Shown one piece after another: positions 23,757 through 31,164 of a stretch of 38,530 nucleotides of DNA. Below the pieces are notes generated by a model that was not told where the DNA came from, did not search any database, and saw only the letters and a program-made list of their open reading frames with translations. Source of the stretch: a virus; IMG/VR virus record IMGVR_UViG_3300035698_032113, positions 1 to 38,530 of that record, one strand, 5' to 3'. The position numbers and the translations under genes are program-made. The stretch's first letter is position 1; each line of letters opens with the position of its first letter.

Positions 23757-23856
23757 CTTTTGAAATGTTTTGCGGACTTCGCTTGATGTGTTTTCAAAGT
23801 CATGGCTCATGTGTCGTTGTACGAACTGGTTTTCAAACACAAACGGAGAAAACAAA
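23757..23856 (+). promoter_or_regulatory. Cassette leader element, copy G
   Basis: GCTTG at 23781-23785, 15 bases, CATGGCT at 23801-23807, CATGTGTCG, then CACAAACGGAGAAAACAAA before ATG 23857. CGGCAACGTCG at 23710-23720 lies upstream. This copy has the most divergent ribosome-site tail. Confidence 0.78.
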
Positions 23857-24090
23857 ATGGCAAAGATTGAATCGCTCGCCGCGCGGCCGGTCGAACCGGC
23901 CGCGGCTTATGACAACGCTCACCAAATTTCACGCGACCTGTTGCAACACATCGAGTTGCAACTCGACCGAATGATTCGGCCCGACAACAAGGCACTGCGT
24001 TGGACGCACGTCCGAGCACTGAACTTGGTCAACGCTCAACTTTCTGAAGTCGCCGCATTGGTCGACGAAACCAACAACGCTCGCAACTAG
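23857..24090 (+). CDS. Small helical protein, paralogue of cassette C product
   Basis: A 77-residue protein, MAKIESLAARPVEPAAAYDN, then ISRDLLQHIELQLDRMIRPD and ALRWTHVRALNLVNAQLSEV. It shares the helix-D/N-x-W-x-HV-x-x-L-x-x-V-x-x-x-L pattern and MAK start with the cassette C product, so they look like paralogues. All-helical. Heads the last plus-strand unit. Start fixed by the GGAGAAAACAAA site. Confidence 0.74.
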   Translation: MAKIESLAARPVEPAAAYDNAHQISRDLLQHIELQLDRMIRPDNKALRWTHVRALNLVNAQLSEVAALVDETNNARN

Positions 24091-24100
24091 GAACACAGCT

Positions 24101-24322
24101 ATGCAAACCAACATCAAGGCGGGCGATCGAGTGAGGTTGCTTTCGATGACCGACGACCCTGATCCGATTCCCTCCGGCAGCACCGGAACGGTGGTCAGCG
24201 TTTATCCGCAAAGCGATTGGACGCAAGTCGATGTCGATTGGGACAACGGCCGGTCGCTGATGCTTTCCATTCCACCGGATCGAGTCGCAGTAATCTCGCC
24301 GCCGGCCGACAACACGAACTGA
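24101..24322 (+). CDS. DUF4314-like small beta protein
   Basis: A 73-residue protein, MQTNIKAGDRVRLLSMTDDP, then PIPSGSTGTVVSVYPQSDWT, VDWDNGRSLMLSIPP and RVAVI. This is the pattern of DUF4314 (GDRVRLxxMxDD/DPxP..G..GTV..), a small SH3-like beta-barrel family frequent in mobile elements. Role unknown. It lies 10 bases after the previous gene, with GGAACACAGCT upstream of the ATG, so it is translated from the same message. Confidence 0.78.
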   Translation: MQTNIKAGDRVRLLSMTDDPDPIPSGSTGTVVSVYPQSDWTQVDVDWDNGRSLMLSIPPDRVAVISPPADNTN

Positions 24323-24331
24323 GGAACAACG

Positions 24332-24652
24332 ATGTCCACACGAGCCATGATCGCAGTCCGCCGAAAAGATTCGTTCTACGACGCTGCGTACTTACATTTT
24401 GACGGATACCCCGAACACACTGGAGAAACCCTAATGCAACATCACAACACTCAAACGGCTGCCGAAACGCTGGTTGCCGGTGGCGAGCTTCGATGCCTCG
24501 ATCGTAAAACGGGAACACCGGAGCGATACGCCAACGCTCGCCCGCCAGCGATCTTGCCGAAGCATGATTCGCTAATCGAATTCGCGAAAAACTGTGGGGC
24601 TCAATACGTCTATGTCTTTGACGACGGAGCTTGGTCCTGCAAGGAACTCTAG
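24332..24652 (+). CDS. Conserved phage-type hypothetical protein (STRAMIAV family)
   Basis: A 106-residue protein, MSTRAMIAVRRKDSFYDAAY, then LHFDGYPEHTGETL, with a C-terminal YVYVFDDGAWSCKEL. The opening STR-A-x-I-A-V and the HxDGYPEHTGxxL segment recur in short phage and plasmid proteins of unknown function, from memory. It lies 9 bases after the DUF4314 gene with a GAGGAAC site upstream. It ends only 3 bases from the convergent methyltransferase stop, so no terminator separates the two. Confidence 0.75.
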   Translation: MSTRAMIAVRRKDSFYDAAYLHFDGYPEHTGETLMQHHNTQTAAETLVAGGELRCLDRKTGTPERYANARPPAILPKHDSLIEFAKNCGAQYVYVFDDGAWSCKEL

Positions 24653-24655
24653 CCA

Positions 24656-25966
24656 TTACCGCATGTTCTCCTCACGCTTGCCAACCGGGATCGGCGATTC
24701 CCCGGTGCGTTCGAGAACGGCAGCGTTGCCGGTGAAGCGTTGGTAGCGGTCAACGATCACGTCGCAGTACGGCGGATCGAGTTCCATCAAGAACGCCTTG
24801 CGTCCGGTTTGCTCCGCGCCGATCAGCGTTGAACCGCTGCCGCCGAACAGATCGAGCACGTTGTCACCTTTGCGTGACGAATACTGCATCGCTTTGACGG
24901 CGAGTTCCGCCGGCTTGCCGGTGAGATGTTCCAACTGTTGTGGTGGAATCTTCTTGACGTGCCAGAGGTCTGTCGCATTGTTCGGCCCGAAGTACTTGTG
25001 GCCGGCCCCTTCACGCCATCCGTAGAACGCCCATTCGTGTGCGCCCATGTAATCCTTGCGCGTCATCACTGGGTGCATTTTGTCCCAGATAATGGCCTGC
25101 GAAAAATACAGCCCGCTTGATGCCAACACGCCCGGATAATTTCCGATGTTGGAAAAGCCTCCCCAGATATAAAAGCAACGGCCGGGTTGCAAGACGCGAG
25201 CGATGTTGCCAAACCATGCTTTCAACAGTCGATCGAACTCTTCGTCGGAAACGAAGTCGTTGGCCAGCGGTCGATCCTTCGCCCGCATCTTCTTCGGCCC
25301 ATCTTTCGTCTTACCTTTGCCAGCCTCGAACGAGCTATTCCCGGCCGCGATCGCGTTCTTGCTGCGGGGCTCGACCTTCACGTTGTATGGCGGATCGGTA
25401 TTGCAAAGCTGAATCTTTGCGCCGTTCAAAAGTCGATCGAGGTCTTCGATGCTGGTTGAGTCTCCGCACAGCAATCGGTGATCGCCGAGGATCCAAAGGT
25501 CACCGGGCTGGGTGATCGCATCGTCGGGCGGTTCAGGGATGTCATCCGGGTCCGTCAAACCTTGCGTCACGCCGGGTTCGAGCAACGCAGCCAGTTCGTC
25601 CGAATTGAAACCGAGCAGCTCGCAATCGAATCCCGAGTCCTGCAATGCACCAATTTCAAGCGGCAGCAGATCGTAGTCCCACTGGGCATTCTCGCCGGTT
25701 CGGTTGTCGGCGATTCGGTAAGCGCGGACGGCTTCCGGTTCCATGTCCTTCGCAACGTGAACAGGAACTTTCGCAAGGTTCAAAACCTTGGCGGCTTTGA
25801 ACCGAGTATGGCCGACGATAATGACGCCGGCGGTATCCACAACGATCGGTTGGCGAAACCCGAACTCGTTGATGCTTTGTACGACGTCGGCAACCGCGTC
25901 GTCATTGATTCGAGGGTTGTTTTCGTAAGGCTTGATCCGATCAAGCGACCACATTTCGACCTGCAT
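24656..25966 (-). CDS. ParB-domain DNA adenine/cytosine-N4 methyltransferase
   Basis: A 436-residue protein. Residues about 1-125 form a ParB/Srx-like domain (DRIKPYENNPRI, then GFRQPIVVD and IIVGHTR). The C-terminal domain is an N6_N4-type methyltransferase with motif IV DPPY at 191-194 before motif I DNVLDLFGGSGST at about 368-380, a beta-class order. It would transfer a methyl group from S-adenosylmethionine to DNA amino groups, probably masking the phage from host restriction. Start at 25966 chosen for its AAAGGA site and the domain boundary; the frame stays open to 26143 but that stretch is low-complexity. No cognate nuclease is seen, so it is an orphan enzyme. It faces the last plus-strand gene tail to tail. 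Confidence 0.9.
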   Translation of the reverse strand: MQVEMWSLDRIKPYENNPRINDDAVADVVQSINEFGFRQPIVVDTAGVIIVGHTRFKAAKVLNLAKVPVHVAKDMEPEAVRAYRIADNRTGENAQWDYDLLPLEIGALQDSGFDCELLGFNSDELAALLEPGVTQGLTDPDDIPEPPDDAITQPGDLWILGDHRLLCGDSTSIEDLDRLLNGAKIQLCNTDPPYNVKVEPRSKNAIAAGNSSFEAGKGKTKDGPKKMRAKDRPLANDFVSDEEFDRLLKAWFGNIARVLQPGRCFYIWGGFSNIGNYPGVLASSGLYFSQAIIWDKMHPVMTRKDYMGAHEWAFYGWREGAGHKYFGPNNATDLWHVKKIPPQQLEHLTGKPAELAVKAMQYSSRKGDNVLDLFGGSGSTLIGAEQTGRKAFLMELDPPYCDVIVDRYQRFTGNAAVLERTGESPIPVGKREENMR

Positions 25967-26066
25967 GGCAGAGTCCTTTCCAAGGGAGAGAGAAATGGAA
26001 AGGGTTCGGTCGTTCGGTGGGTAGTTAGATGATTGGTTGGGTAGTTGGTTGGCCGCCGGCGCAGGA

Positions 26067-26273
26067 TTACTTATCAGCAGCGTTGTCTGTTGTCGTTTCG
26101 TCCTTCGCGTCATCAAATTCTGAAGAGAACGGATCGAGCTCAACTATCTTGCCGTCCCGCCAGAGGACGATCGGCGTGTTGTGCTTCCGCGCTCGTTCGA
26201 CCACCACCTTCCGGGTCTCTTTCATCGCGGCGTTGGCTTGCTTGGAGAATTCGCTTTGATTGTCTCGAATCAT
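26067..26273 (-). CDS. Antitoxin-like partner of zeta-type toxin
   Basis: A 68-residue charged protein, MIRDNQSEFSKQANAAMKET followed by RKVVVERARKHNTPIVLWRD and an acidic tail. Its ATG overlaps the toxin stop as ATGA. Small charged proteins in this place next to COG4185-type kinases are typically antitoxins. The toxin-first order differs from most TA pairs. Its family is not recognised, so the antitoxin role is by context. Confidence 0.62.
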   Translation of the reverse strand: MIRDNQSEFSKQANAAMKETRKVVVERARKHNTPIVLWRDGKIVELDPFSSEFDDAKDETTTDNAADK

Positions 26274-26869
26274 GGATTCATCTCCGGCGTGGTTTGTTTC
26301 AGGAATTCAAAGCGATCGTCGTCGGCAACAAGCAACTCGCCCAACTCGAAACGAATGATCTCGATGGGAGGCGATTCCGCTCCGTCAAAGACGATCCAAC
26401 TATCGACAATCGGTGTGTAGAGCTTCGCGAAATTGATGACACCCTGTCGATACCGACGTCGGATCGTTTCCTCGGGAATGTTGTGGCCACCTTGTTTGAC
26501 TCGTCCAGCAACTCGCAGCACAGCGAGCCTGGGACTCGGCAGCCATACAAACACCAGGACCACATTATATCCGAAATCTTGCTTGAGCCGATGGATACGC
26601 CCGGCGTGGGAACGACCGGCGAGCGTTGTTTCAAAACTGAATGTAACCCGATTCTGTGCCAGTTCATCAATCCGTTCTAGCATCAGGCGTCCGGCAATCA
26701 ATGCTTGAGAGTCTGGATCCGCCGGCGAAAGTTCTGCTGCGATGATGTCCGCGTTCACAAACCTGTCGCACGCAGCAAAACGTGAGAGGTATTGCTGGGC
26801 GAACGTTGTCTTGCCGGCACCATTTGGGCCGGCGATGACGTAAACGGTTGGATTGGTGGGCTCGCTCAA
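26270..26869 (-). CDS. Zeta toxin family nucleotide kinase
   Basis: A 199-residue P-loop kinase of the zeta/COG4185 family: YVIAGPNGAGKTTF near the N-terminus (Walker A GPNGAGKTT), FVNADIIAAELSP, SFETTLAGRSH and VFVWLPSPRLAVLRVAGRVKQGGHNIPEETIRRRY. Zeta toxins phosphorylate UDP-sugar precursors of the cell wall or act on other nucleotides. A TTG start at 26869 is likely because no nearer ATG fits and AAGGA lies 11 bases before it. Paired with the small gene downstream it would form a toxin-antitoxin addiction or defence module. The substrate is not visible. Confidence 0.85.
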   Translation of the reverse strand: MSEPTNPTVYVIAGPNGAGKTTFAQQYLSRFAACDRFVNADIIAAELSPADPDSQALIAGRLMLERIDELAQNRVTFSFETTLAGRSHAGRIHRLKQDFGYNVVLVFVWLPSPRLAVLRVAGRVKQGGHNIPEETIRRRYRQGVINFAKLYTPIVDSWIVFDGAESPPIEIIRFELGELLVADDDRFEFLKQTTPEMNP

Positions 26870-27325
26870 ACTGATTGGATTCCTTTTGACGGTATTTTAC
26901 GATGTGAATTAAGTTTTACCAACGCGACATGTTTTGTTCGGACACTCGAAACTAACTGTGCCTAATAGGGCCGCTGTTCCCGTAGCCCTGACCAGATACA
27001 CGATCGGCCGGGAGTACCTAATCTTTGGTCGGGGGTCGATTAGGCACCGAGAATCGAATCCGTCACCCTGAATCCGTCCGGCTCCCCCCTCACGCGAACG
27101 TGGACGCATCGCGGGGGTGTGGGCGTGACAGGGGGACATATACATGGAAAAGAGAGATTCACTTCTATATTTACAGGCTTTTCTTCGTTGGAGATCCGTC
27201 ACCAATCCGTCACTGGGCATGGTGACGGATAGGGACGGATTCGGTTGATTTGAATGGTTTGGTCGAAGATTGAGGTGTAAATGCGTCACTGGTGGTGACA
27301 GTTCTGGGACGGATTAGTGACGCAT
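26870..27325. other. Gene-free region, candidate replication origin
   Basis: A 456-base gap. The minus-strand frame at 26909-27289 has poor coding character and is taken as spurious. Its left part (26959-27048) contains GTGCCTAAT and ATTAGGCAC in inverted pair, plus AGTACCTAATC near GATTAGGCACC. Its right part holds ten copies of a 9-base repeat (listed separately). Between them lies an AT-rich segment at 27131-27185. An origin next to the primase-helicase gene would be normal for a phage. Confidence 0.5.
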
Positions 27326-27338
27326 CTATGGGACGGAT
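27058..27338. repeat. Ten copies of an ATCCGTCAC-type repeat (iterons)
   Basis: Copies at 27058 and 27072 (ATCCGTC[AC]), 27194 and 27205 (ATCCGTCAC), 27222 (GTGACGGAT), 27232 and 27306 (GGGACGGAT), 27281 (ATGCGTCAC), 27317 (GTGACGCAT) and 27330 (GGGACGGAT, inside the end of the Prim-Pol gene). Both orientations occur. This density in 280 bases is far above chance and resembles binding sites for an origin-binding or repressor protein. Confidence 0.7.
27131..27185. other. AT-rich segment between repeats (possible unwinding element)
   Basis: GGGACATATACATGG followed by AGAGAGATTCACTTCTATAT and TTACAGGCTTTTCTTC: markedly AT-rich in a GC-rich window. It lies between two groups of repeats, as a DNA unwinding element would. 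Confidence 0.45.
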
Positions 27339-29503
27339 CCGAGCTGATAGCCACGAGCAGGCTTGGTGGCGGTTTCGATGATGATGCTTTCAATCTCACC
27401 CTGCTCGCAAAGCGTCAACACGATCTGGTCAAAATCGGCGGCCTTCAGTTTCATTGCACGCATGAGTTGACGTCGCTGCATCGTTCGCGACGGTTGTTCG
27501 CTTAGCTTCTTGATGAACTTCAGACACTCGGCATGAAACGGATTCTCGGCGACGTGGACGGACGCGAGATACAGTTGCCGACGCGTTTGATGCATCGCGA
27601 ACTCGGTCGCCCACTCAACGGCCGGCAGTCCAATGAGCGGTTCGATGTGGTTTTCACTGCACGCATAGATCAACGCCAGCTTCTTGGCGTGCTCACATGT
27701 GCGACTCCATGCCGTACGAGCAACCTCGTCGATCGCCTCTTCGGCTGCGTCGTATTCGCGCTCGGTCATCAGTCGTAAGTGGTCGATCGCTTCGGCCGCA
27801 TCAGGCGTGGTTTGGACCACAAGCGGTTTGGGGTGGAAGTTCAGGAAGTTGCCAGAGCCAGGCTCGAAGTCCGCCCACCACTTTGCAGTGTCGAGGATGT
27901 CCTCGGGAAGGTCGCGTGCTGAACCTGGTGTTTGCCCACTGCCACGCCTGCCGACGTCGATGATATTGAGCCGTGCAAAGAACCCGTTGGTCAACATCCG
28001 CTTGGACAACGATTCGTAGAAGTACTGGGGCGTTGCCGTTCCGAACAGGGTTAAGTGTGGTTGGTCGATATGGATGGCGTCTTTCTGGTTCGCCTTCACA
28101 CGGATGGGATAAACATCGCCGGCTGAGGTGTAGAGCGTGAGCAAAATGTTCGGAATCGACTCGCGGCTGTTTTCGCGGTCGAGGTTGATCTGACGCAGCA
28201 CTCCGTCCATCTCGTCATTTTGAAAAAGCATGCGGCCGGTTCGCACCAAGGCGTCCTGGATACCTTCACCAGATGCGAATTTGTCGCCGAGCGATCCGGA
28301 CATGCCGATTTGAAACAGAATCTGCGAGTTGACTTTGCGTGGAAACTCCTTACCGGTTCCGCTACTGGCGAGAGCGAGCAAATACAGATTCGTACGCAAG
28401 TCACCCGACGTGCAGACTTTTCGGCCGGCAAGAAACGACTGCAGAGCCATCGCGCCGCAGAACGCGAGACCGATGTTTGGATAGGGAGCGTTCGCGAGCG
28501 TGAAGTCCATGACTCGGCGAACGAAACCCGGCACGTCGAATAGTCGCTCGGGTAGTTGTCCAGGATCAGGCGTCGATTCTGGAGGCGGAGGTTGGGCTGC
28601 AATTGCTGGCTGCGAACTGCCGACCATAAACTTGCTCAGGTCCACATCGTTGTCGATCGGTTCGATTGGCCCATCGTCACGAAGCCAGCCGAATGGGCGA
28701 TCGTGTGGTTTTGTCGCTGCTTGGTTGACCTTGTGTTGCAGTTCCTTGTCCGACCAAGGAGGGTTGCAGACTGGGTTGTAGTGCTCGGTCAGTATCGCGA
28801 GCGAAGTCGCTGGATCGAGACCAAAGCCATGAACGAGTGCCGTTGCTGCGGCATAAGTTTGCGAGTGACCGCCACTGCCGGCGATCGCGGGTGGCATCGC
28901 GTTGATATAGGCGATTGCCCGCGATTCTACGTCGTTGCCCACACGCGGCGACGGTGGCGGCAACACTGCGGTTTGTTGCGGTGGTTTTGCCGTTCCGCGT
29001 TCACGAACAACAGCATCCGCCAACGCTTTGACGCAAGCGGCCAACATGAGTGAGGGAACGGCGGTCGGTTCGCCGCCGAGTGTTTCGTAAGTTTCGCCGT
29101 CGGGATGCTTACTTGGACCGACGACGGTCTGCGCTCCGGTTGAACGTAGTTCTACGATCATTGAGCCGTCGCTGGGATCGGTATGCTTTTCGGTCGTCGC
29201 GTCAACGGCGATGTACCAGCGATGGGACCGCAGTGCCGAAGGCCGGCCGGTTATCGCAGGTGTAGGCGGAAGATATTGATCGGCAATCTCGATCGCTTCG
29301 TCGCAATCCAGGTCAACATCGACGAGCCAACCAGATGGTTCGCCGAGGATGATGCCAATATTGCATTTCTCGGGGAACGCCTCGGGGGACAGTCGCAGGT
29401 TCGTCCAGTCACGGCGCGAGGGCGATTTCGATTGTGGGCGCAGCGGCACGCAGTACCAGCCTCGCTGGAAATAGATCGCAACTTGCTCACGCACATCGGC
29501 CAT
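27326..29503 (-). CDS. Bifunctional primase-polymerase/helicase
   Basis: A 725-residue replication protein. Residues about 1-180 resemble the Prim-Pol domain: the acidic run LVDVDLD (Asp62, 64, 66), HRWYIAV and RSTGAQTVVGPSKHPDGE. Residues about 320-600 look like a DUF3987-type AAA/helicase domain with SGTGKE at 381-386. Note the residue after GK is Glu, not Ser/Thr. A LIKxLSEQPxRTM-type HTH-like segment lies near the C-terminus. It primes and unwinds DNA at replication. The start at ATG 29503 overlaps the helicase stop as TGATG; a TTG at 29506 also exists. Immediately downstream is the repeat-rich candidate origin. Confidence 0.85.
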   Translation of the reverse strand: MADVREQVAIYFQRGWYCVPLRPQSKSPSRRDWTNLRLSPEAFPEKCNIGIILGEPSGWLVDVDLDCDEAIEIADQYLPPTPAITGRPSALRSHRWYIAVDATTEKHTDPSDGSMIVELRSTGAQTVVGPSKHPDGETYETLGGEPTAVPSLMLAACVKALADAVVRERGTAKPPQQTAVLPPPSPRVGNDVESRAIAYINAMPPAIAGSGGHSQTYAAATALVHGFGLDPATSLAILTEHYNPVCNPPWSDKELQHKVNQAATKPHDRPFGWLRDDGPIEPIDNDVDLSKFMVGSSQPAIAAQPPPPESTPDPGQLPERLFDVPGFVRRVMDFTLANAPYPNIGLAFCGAMALQSFLAGRKVCTSGDLRTNLYLLALASSGTGKEFPRKVNSQILFQIGMSGSLGDKFASGEGIQDALVRTGRMLFQNDEMDGVLRQINLDRENSRESIPNILLTLYTSAGDVYPIRVKANQKDAIHIDQPHLTLFGTATPQYFYESLSKRMLTNGFFARLNIIDVGRRGSGQTPGSARDLPEDILDTAKWWADFEPGSGNFLNFHPKPLVVQTTPDAAEAIDHLRLMTEREYDAAEEAIDEVARTAWSRTCEHAKKLALIYACSENHIEPLIGLPAVEWATEFAMHQTRRQLYLASVHVAENPFHAECLKFIKKLSEQPSRTMQRRQLMRAMKLKAADFDQIVLTLCEQGEIESIIIETATKPARGYQLGSVP

Positions 29504-31164
29504 CAAAATGGTGCCTCTTCCAACGCTGAGTTTGGAATCTCGCCGAGCGTCTGTTTGATAATGCGATCGTATTTCTGGCCGGATATGGATCGAACGGATA
29601 CCGATGTTGGAGCAGCGAGCAAACCTGACTCAGCCAAGTCGATTGCATCTTCCGCATTTGTCGGACAAGGATCGAGACATCGGTCACGCCACCACGCTTC
29701 GGCTTTGCGTCTGGCGTAGCCGGTGTGCTCAATGCAGATGAACTCGCTTTGCCAATGATCTAGGCCGATCATGTAGTCCACTCGCAAGCAACGAGGCGCG
29801 TCTTCGTCAGCGTCGCGTTTCCGATGGATGCGATAGATGATGTCTTGGACGTCGTACTCCGTGTCGGTGACCTCGCCAGACAACACGCCGGCCTCACTTG
29901 CCTCGGCATCGTGGGCTTCGCGTTCAGGTGGCGGGAACGGATGACCACATTCGGGACAGTTTGCATAGCCACAGGCAACGAGCGCATGACACTTCTCACA
30001 CTCTTTCGCCGGCGGACCTTGATCAGGACGTTTCGCTTTGTCCTTCGGTTTGATTTGGTCGATCGGACCGTGACGCTCGATATTGCCGCCAAAGTCCAGG
30101 ACCAGGCAATTCTGCTTGTCGGGATGCCGTCGAAAACCGCGGCCGACGCATTGATAGAGCAATCCGGGTGACATGGTGGGACGCAACATCACCACGCAAT
30201 CGACACGCGGCGCATCGAAACCGGTGGTGAGGACATTTACATTGCATAGAAAACGCAGCGGTTCTGTGCCAAGTAGCGAAGTCGGAGCATCTCCGCGAAA
30301 TCGAGCCAACAGTTCGTCTCGTTCGTCGGCCGGTGTCTCGCCAGTGACAAAGCCGCACTCGATACCATGGTTCTGTTGCAACACTTCGACGACTCGCCGC
30401 CCATGTGCGACGGACGACGCAAAGATCAACACTGCCCGCCGATCCTGCGTTAGCTCTATGATTTCGGCACACGCGGCCGACACGAGGGCGTCGTCGTTGA
30501 CCAACGACTCCACTTCTTCGCTGATGAACTCGCCAGCCCGCATGTGCAGTCCACCAAAGTCGGCACGGTGTACGCCGGCCTTGGAGACGAGTGGGCTGAG
30601 ATAGCCGTCGCGGATCAATTCCTTGATGCCGATCTCGTAGCAGACTGAGTTCAGGAAATGATCCGACGAACAAATCATGCCGGAATCGAGACGGAACGGT
30701 GTGGCGGTCAAACCGATGACGCGAACGTGAGGATTGATGACTTTGCAGTCGGCCAGGAACTGCCGGTACATGCCGTCGCCCTTCTTGGAAATCAAGTGGG
30801 CTTCGTCGACCACGATTAGGTCAAACGGATCGAGGTCGCACGCTCGTTTGTAGATGCTTTGGATGCCGGCAACGAGAACCGATGTATTCGTGTCGCGTTT
30901 CTTCAGACCGGCGGAATACAGACCGACCTTGATGTCCGGACAAAGCCGGCGAACCTTGTCGGCGTTCTGTTCGAGTAGCTCTTTCACGTGAGCCAGGATC
31001 AGCACGCGACCGTTCCATTGTTGAACGGCGTCAGATGCGATCTGCGCCAGCACGAGACTCTTGCCGGCACCCGTTGGCAATACCGCGACGGGATTGTCGT
31101 CGCTGTTTCGCAGGTGCTCGTAGACCGCATCGACGGCGGCTTGTTGGTAGGCACGCAGCTTCAT
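29503..31164 (-). CDS. DEAH-box DNA/RNA helicase with zinc ribbon
   Basis: A 553-residue superfamily 2 helicase: motif I PTGAGKS at 30-36, motif II DEAH at 120-123, GLTATPFR (motif III), GFDAPRVDCV and QCVGRGFRR (motif VI, Arg fingers). A Zn-ribbon-like CEKCHALVACGYANCPECGH follows, then a C-terminal domain. The start at 31164 overlaps the RusA stop as TGATG and has GGAAAGG upstream; a longer frame to 31200 has no such site. Such helicases unwind branched DNA in phage replication or recombination, here next to RusA. Confidence 0.9.
   Translation of the reverse strand: MKLRAYQQAAVDAVYEHLRNSDDNPVAVLPTGAGKSLVLAQIASDAVQQWNGRVLILAHVKELLEQNADKVRRLCPDIKVGLYSAGLKKRDTNTSVLVAGIQSIYKRACDLDPFDLIVVDEAHLISKKGDGMYRQFLADCKVINPHVRVIGLTATPFRLDSGMICSSDHFLNSVCYEIGIKELIRDGYLSPLVSKAGVHRADFGGLHMRAGEFISEEVESLVNDDALVSAACAEIIELTQDRRAVLIFASSVAHGRRVVEVLQQNHGIECGFVTGETPADERDELLARFRGDAPTSLLGTEPLRFLCNVNVLTTGFDAPRVDCVVMLRPTMSPGLLYQCVGRGFRRHPDKQNCLVLDFGGNIERHGPIDQIKPKDKAKRPDQGPPAKECEKCHALVACGYANCPECGHPFPPPEREAHDAEASEAGVLSGEVTDTEYDVQDIIYRIHRKRDADEDAPRCLRVDYMIGLDHWQSEFICIEHTGYARRKAEAWWRDRCLDPCPTNAEDAIDLAESGLLAAPTSVSVRSISGQKYDRIIKQTLGEIPNSALEEAPF

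Noticed and set aside
18971-23803. 1610-residue minus-strand open frame across the cassette block
   Set aside because: It runs antisense to credible genes with leaders and ribosome sites. Seven of the eight genes it covers are in the same codon register, so its stops would need Leu or Ser codons TTA, CTA or TCA on the plus strand, which are rare here. The repeated leader also gives repeated Cys/His/Phe-rich peptides with no domain character.
27003-27050. Possible tRNA-like or tmRNA end
   Set aside because: GAATCGAATC looked like a T-loop but no acceptor stem or cloverleaf could be drawn; the stem AGTACCTAATC/GATTAGGCACC is better explained as an inverted repeat.
26909-27289. 126-residue minus-strand frame in the candidate origin
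   Set aside because: No ribosome site and no ordered domain; its sequence is built from the repeat array and a GC-rich stretch.
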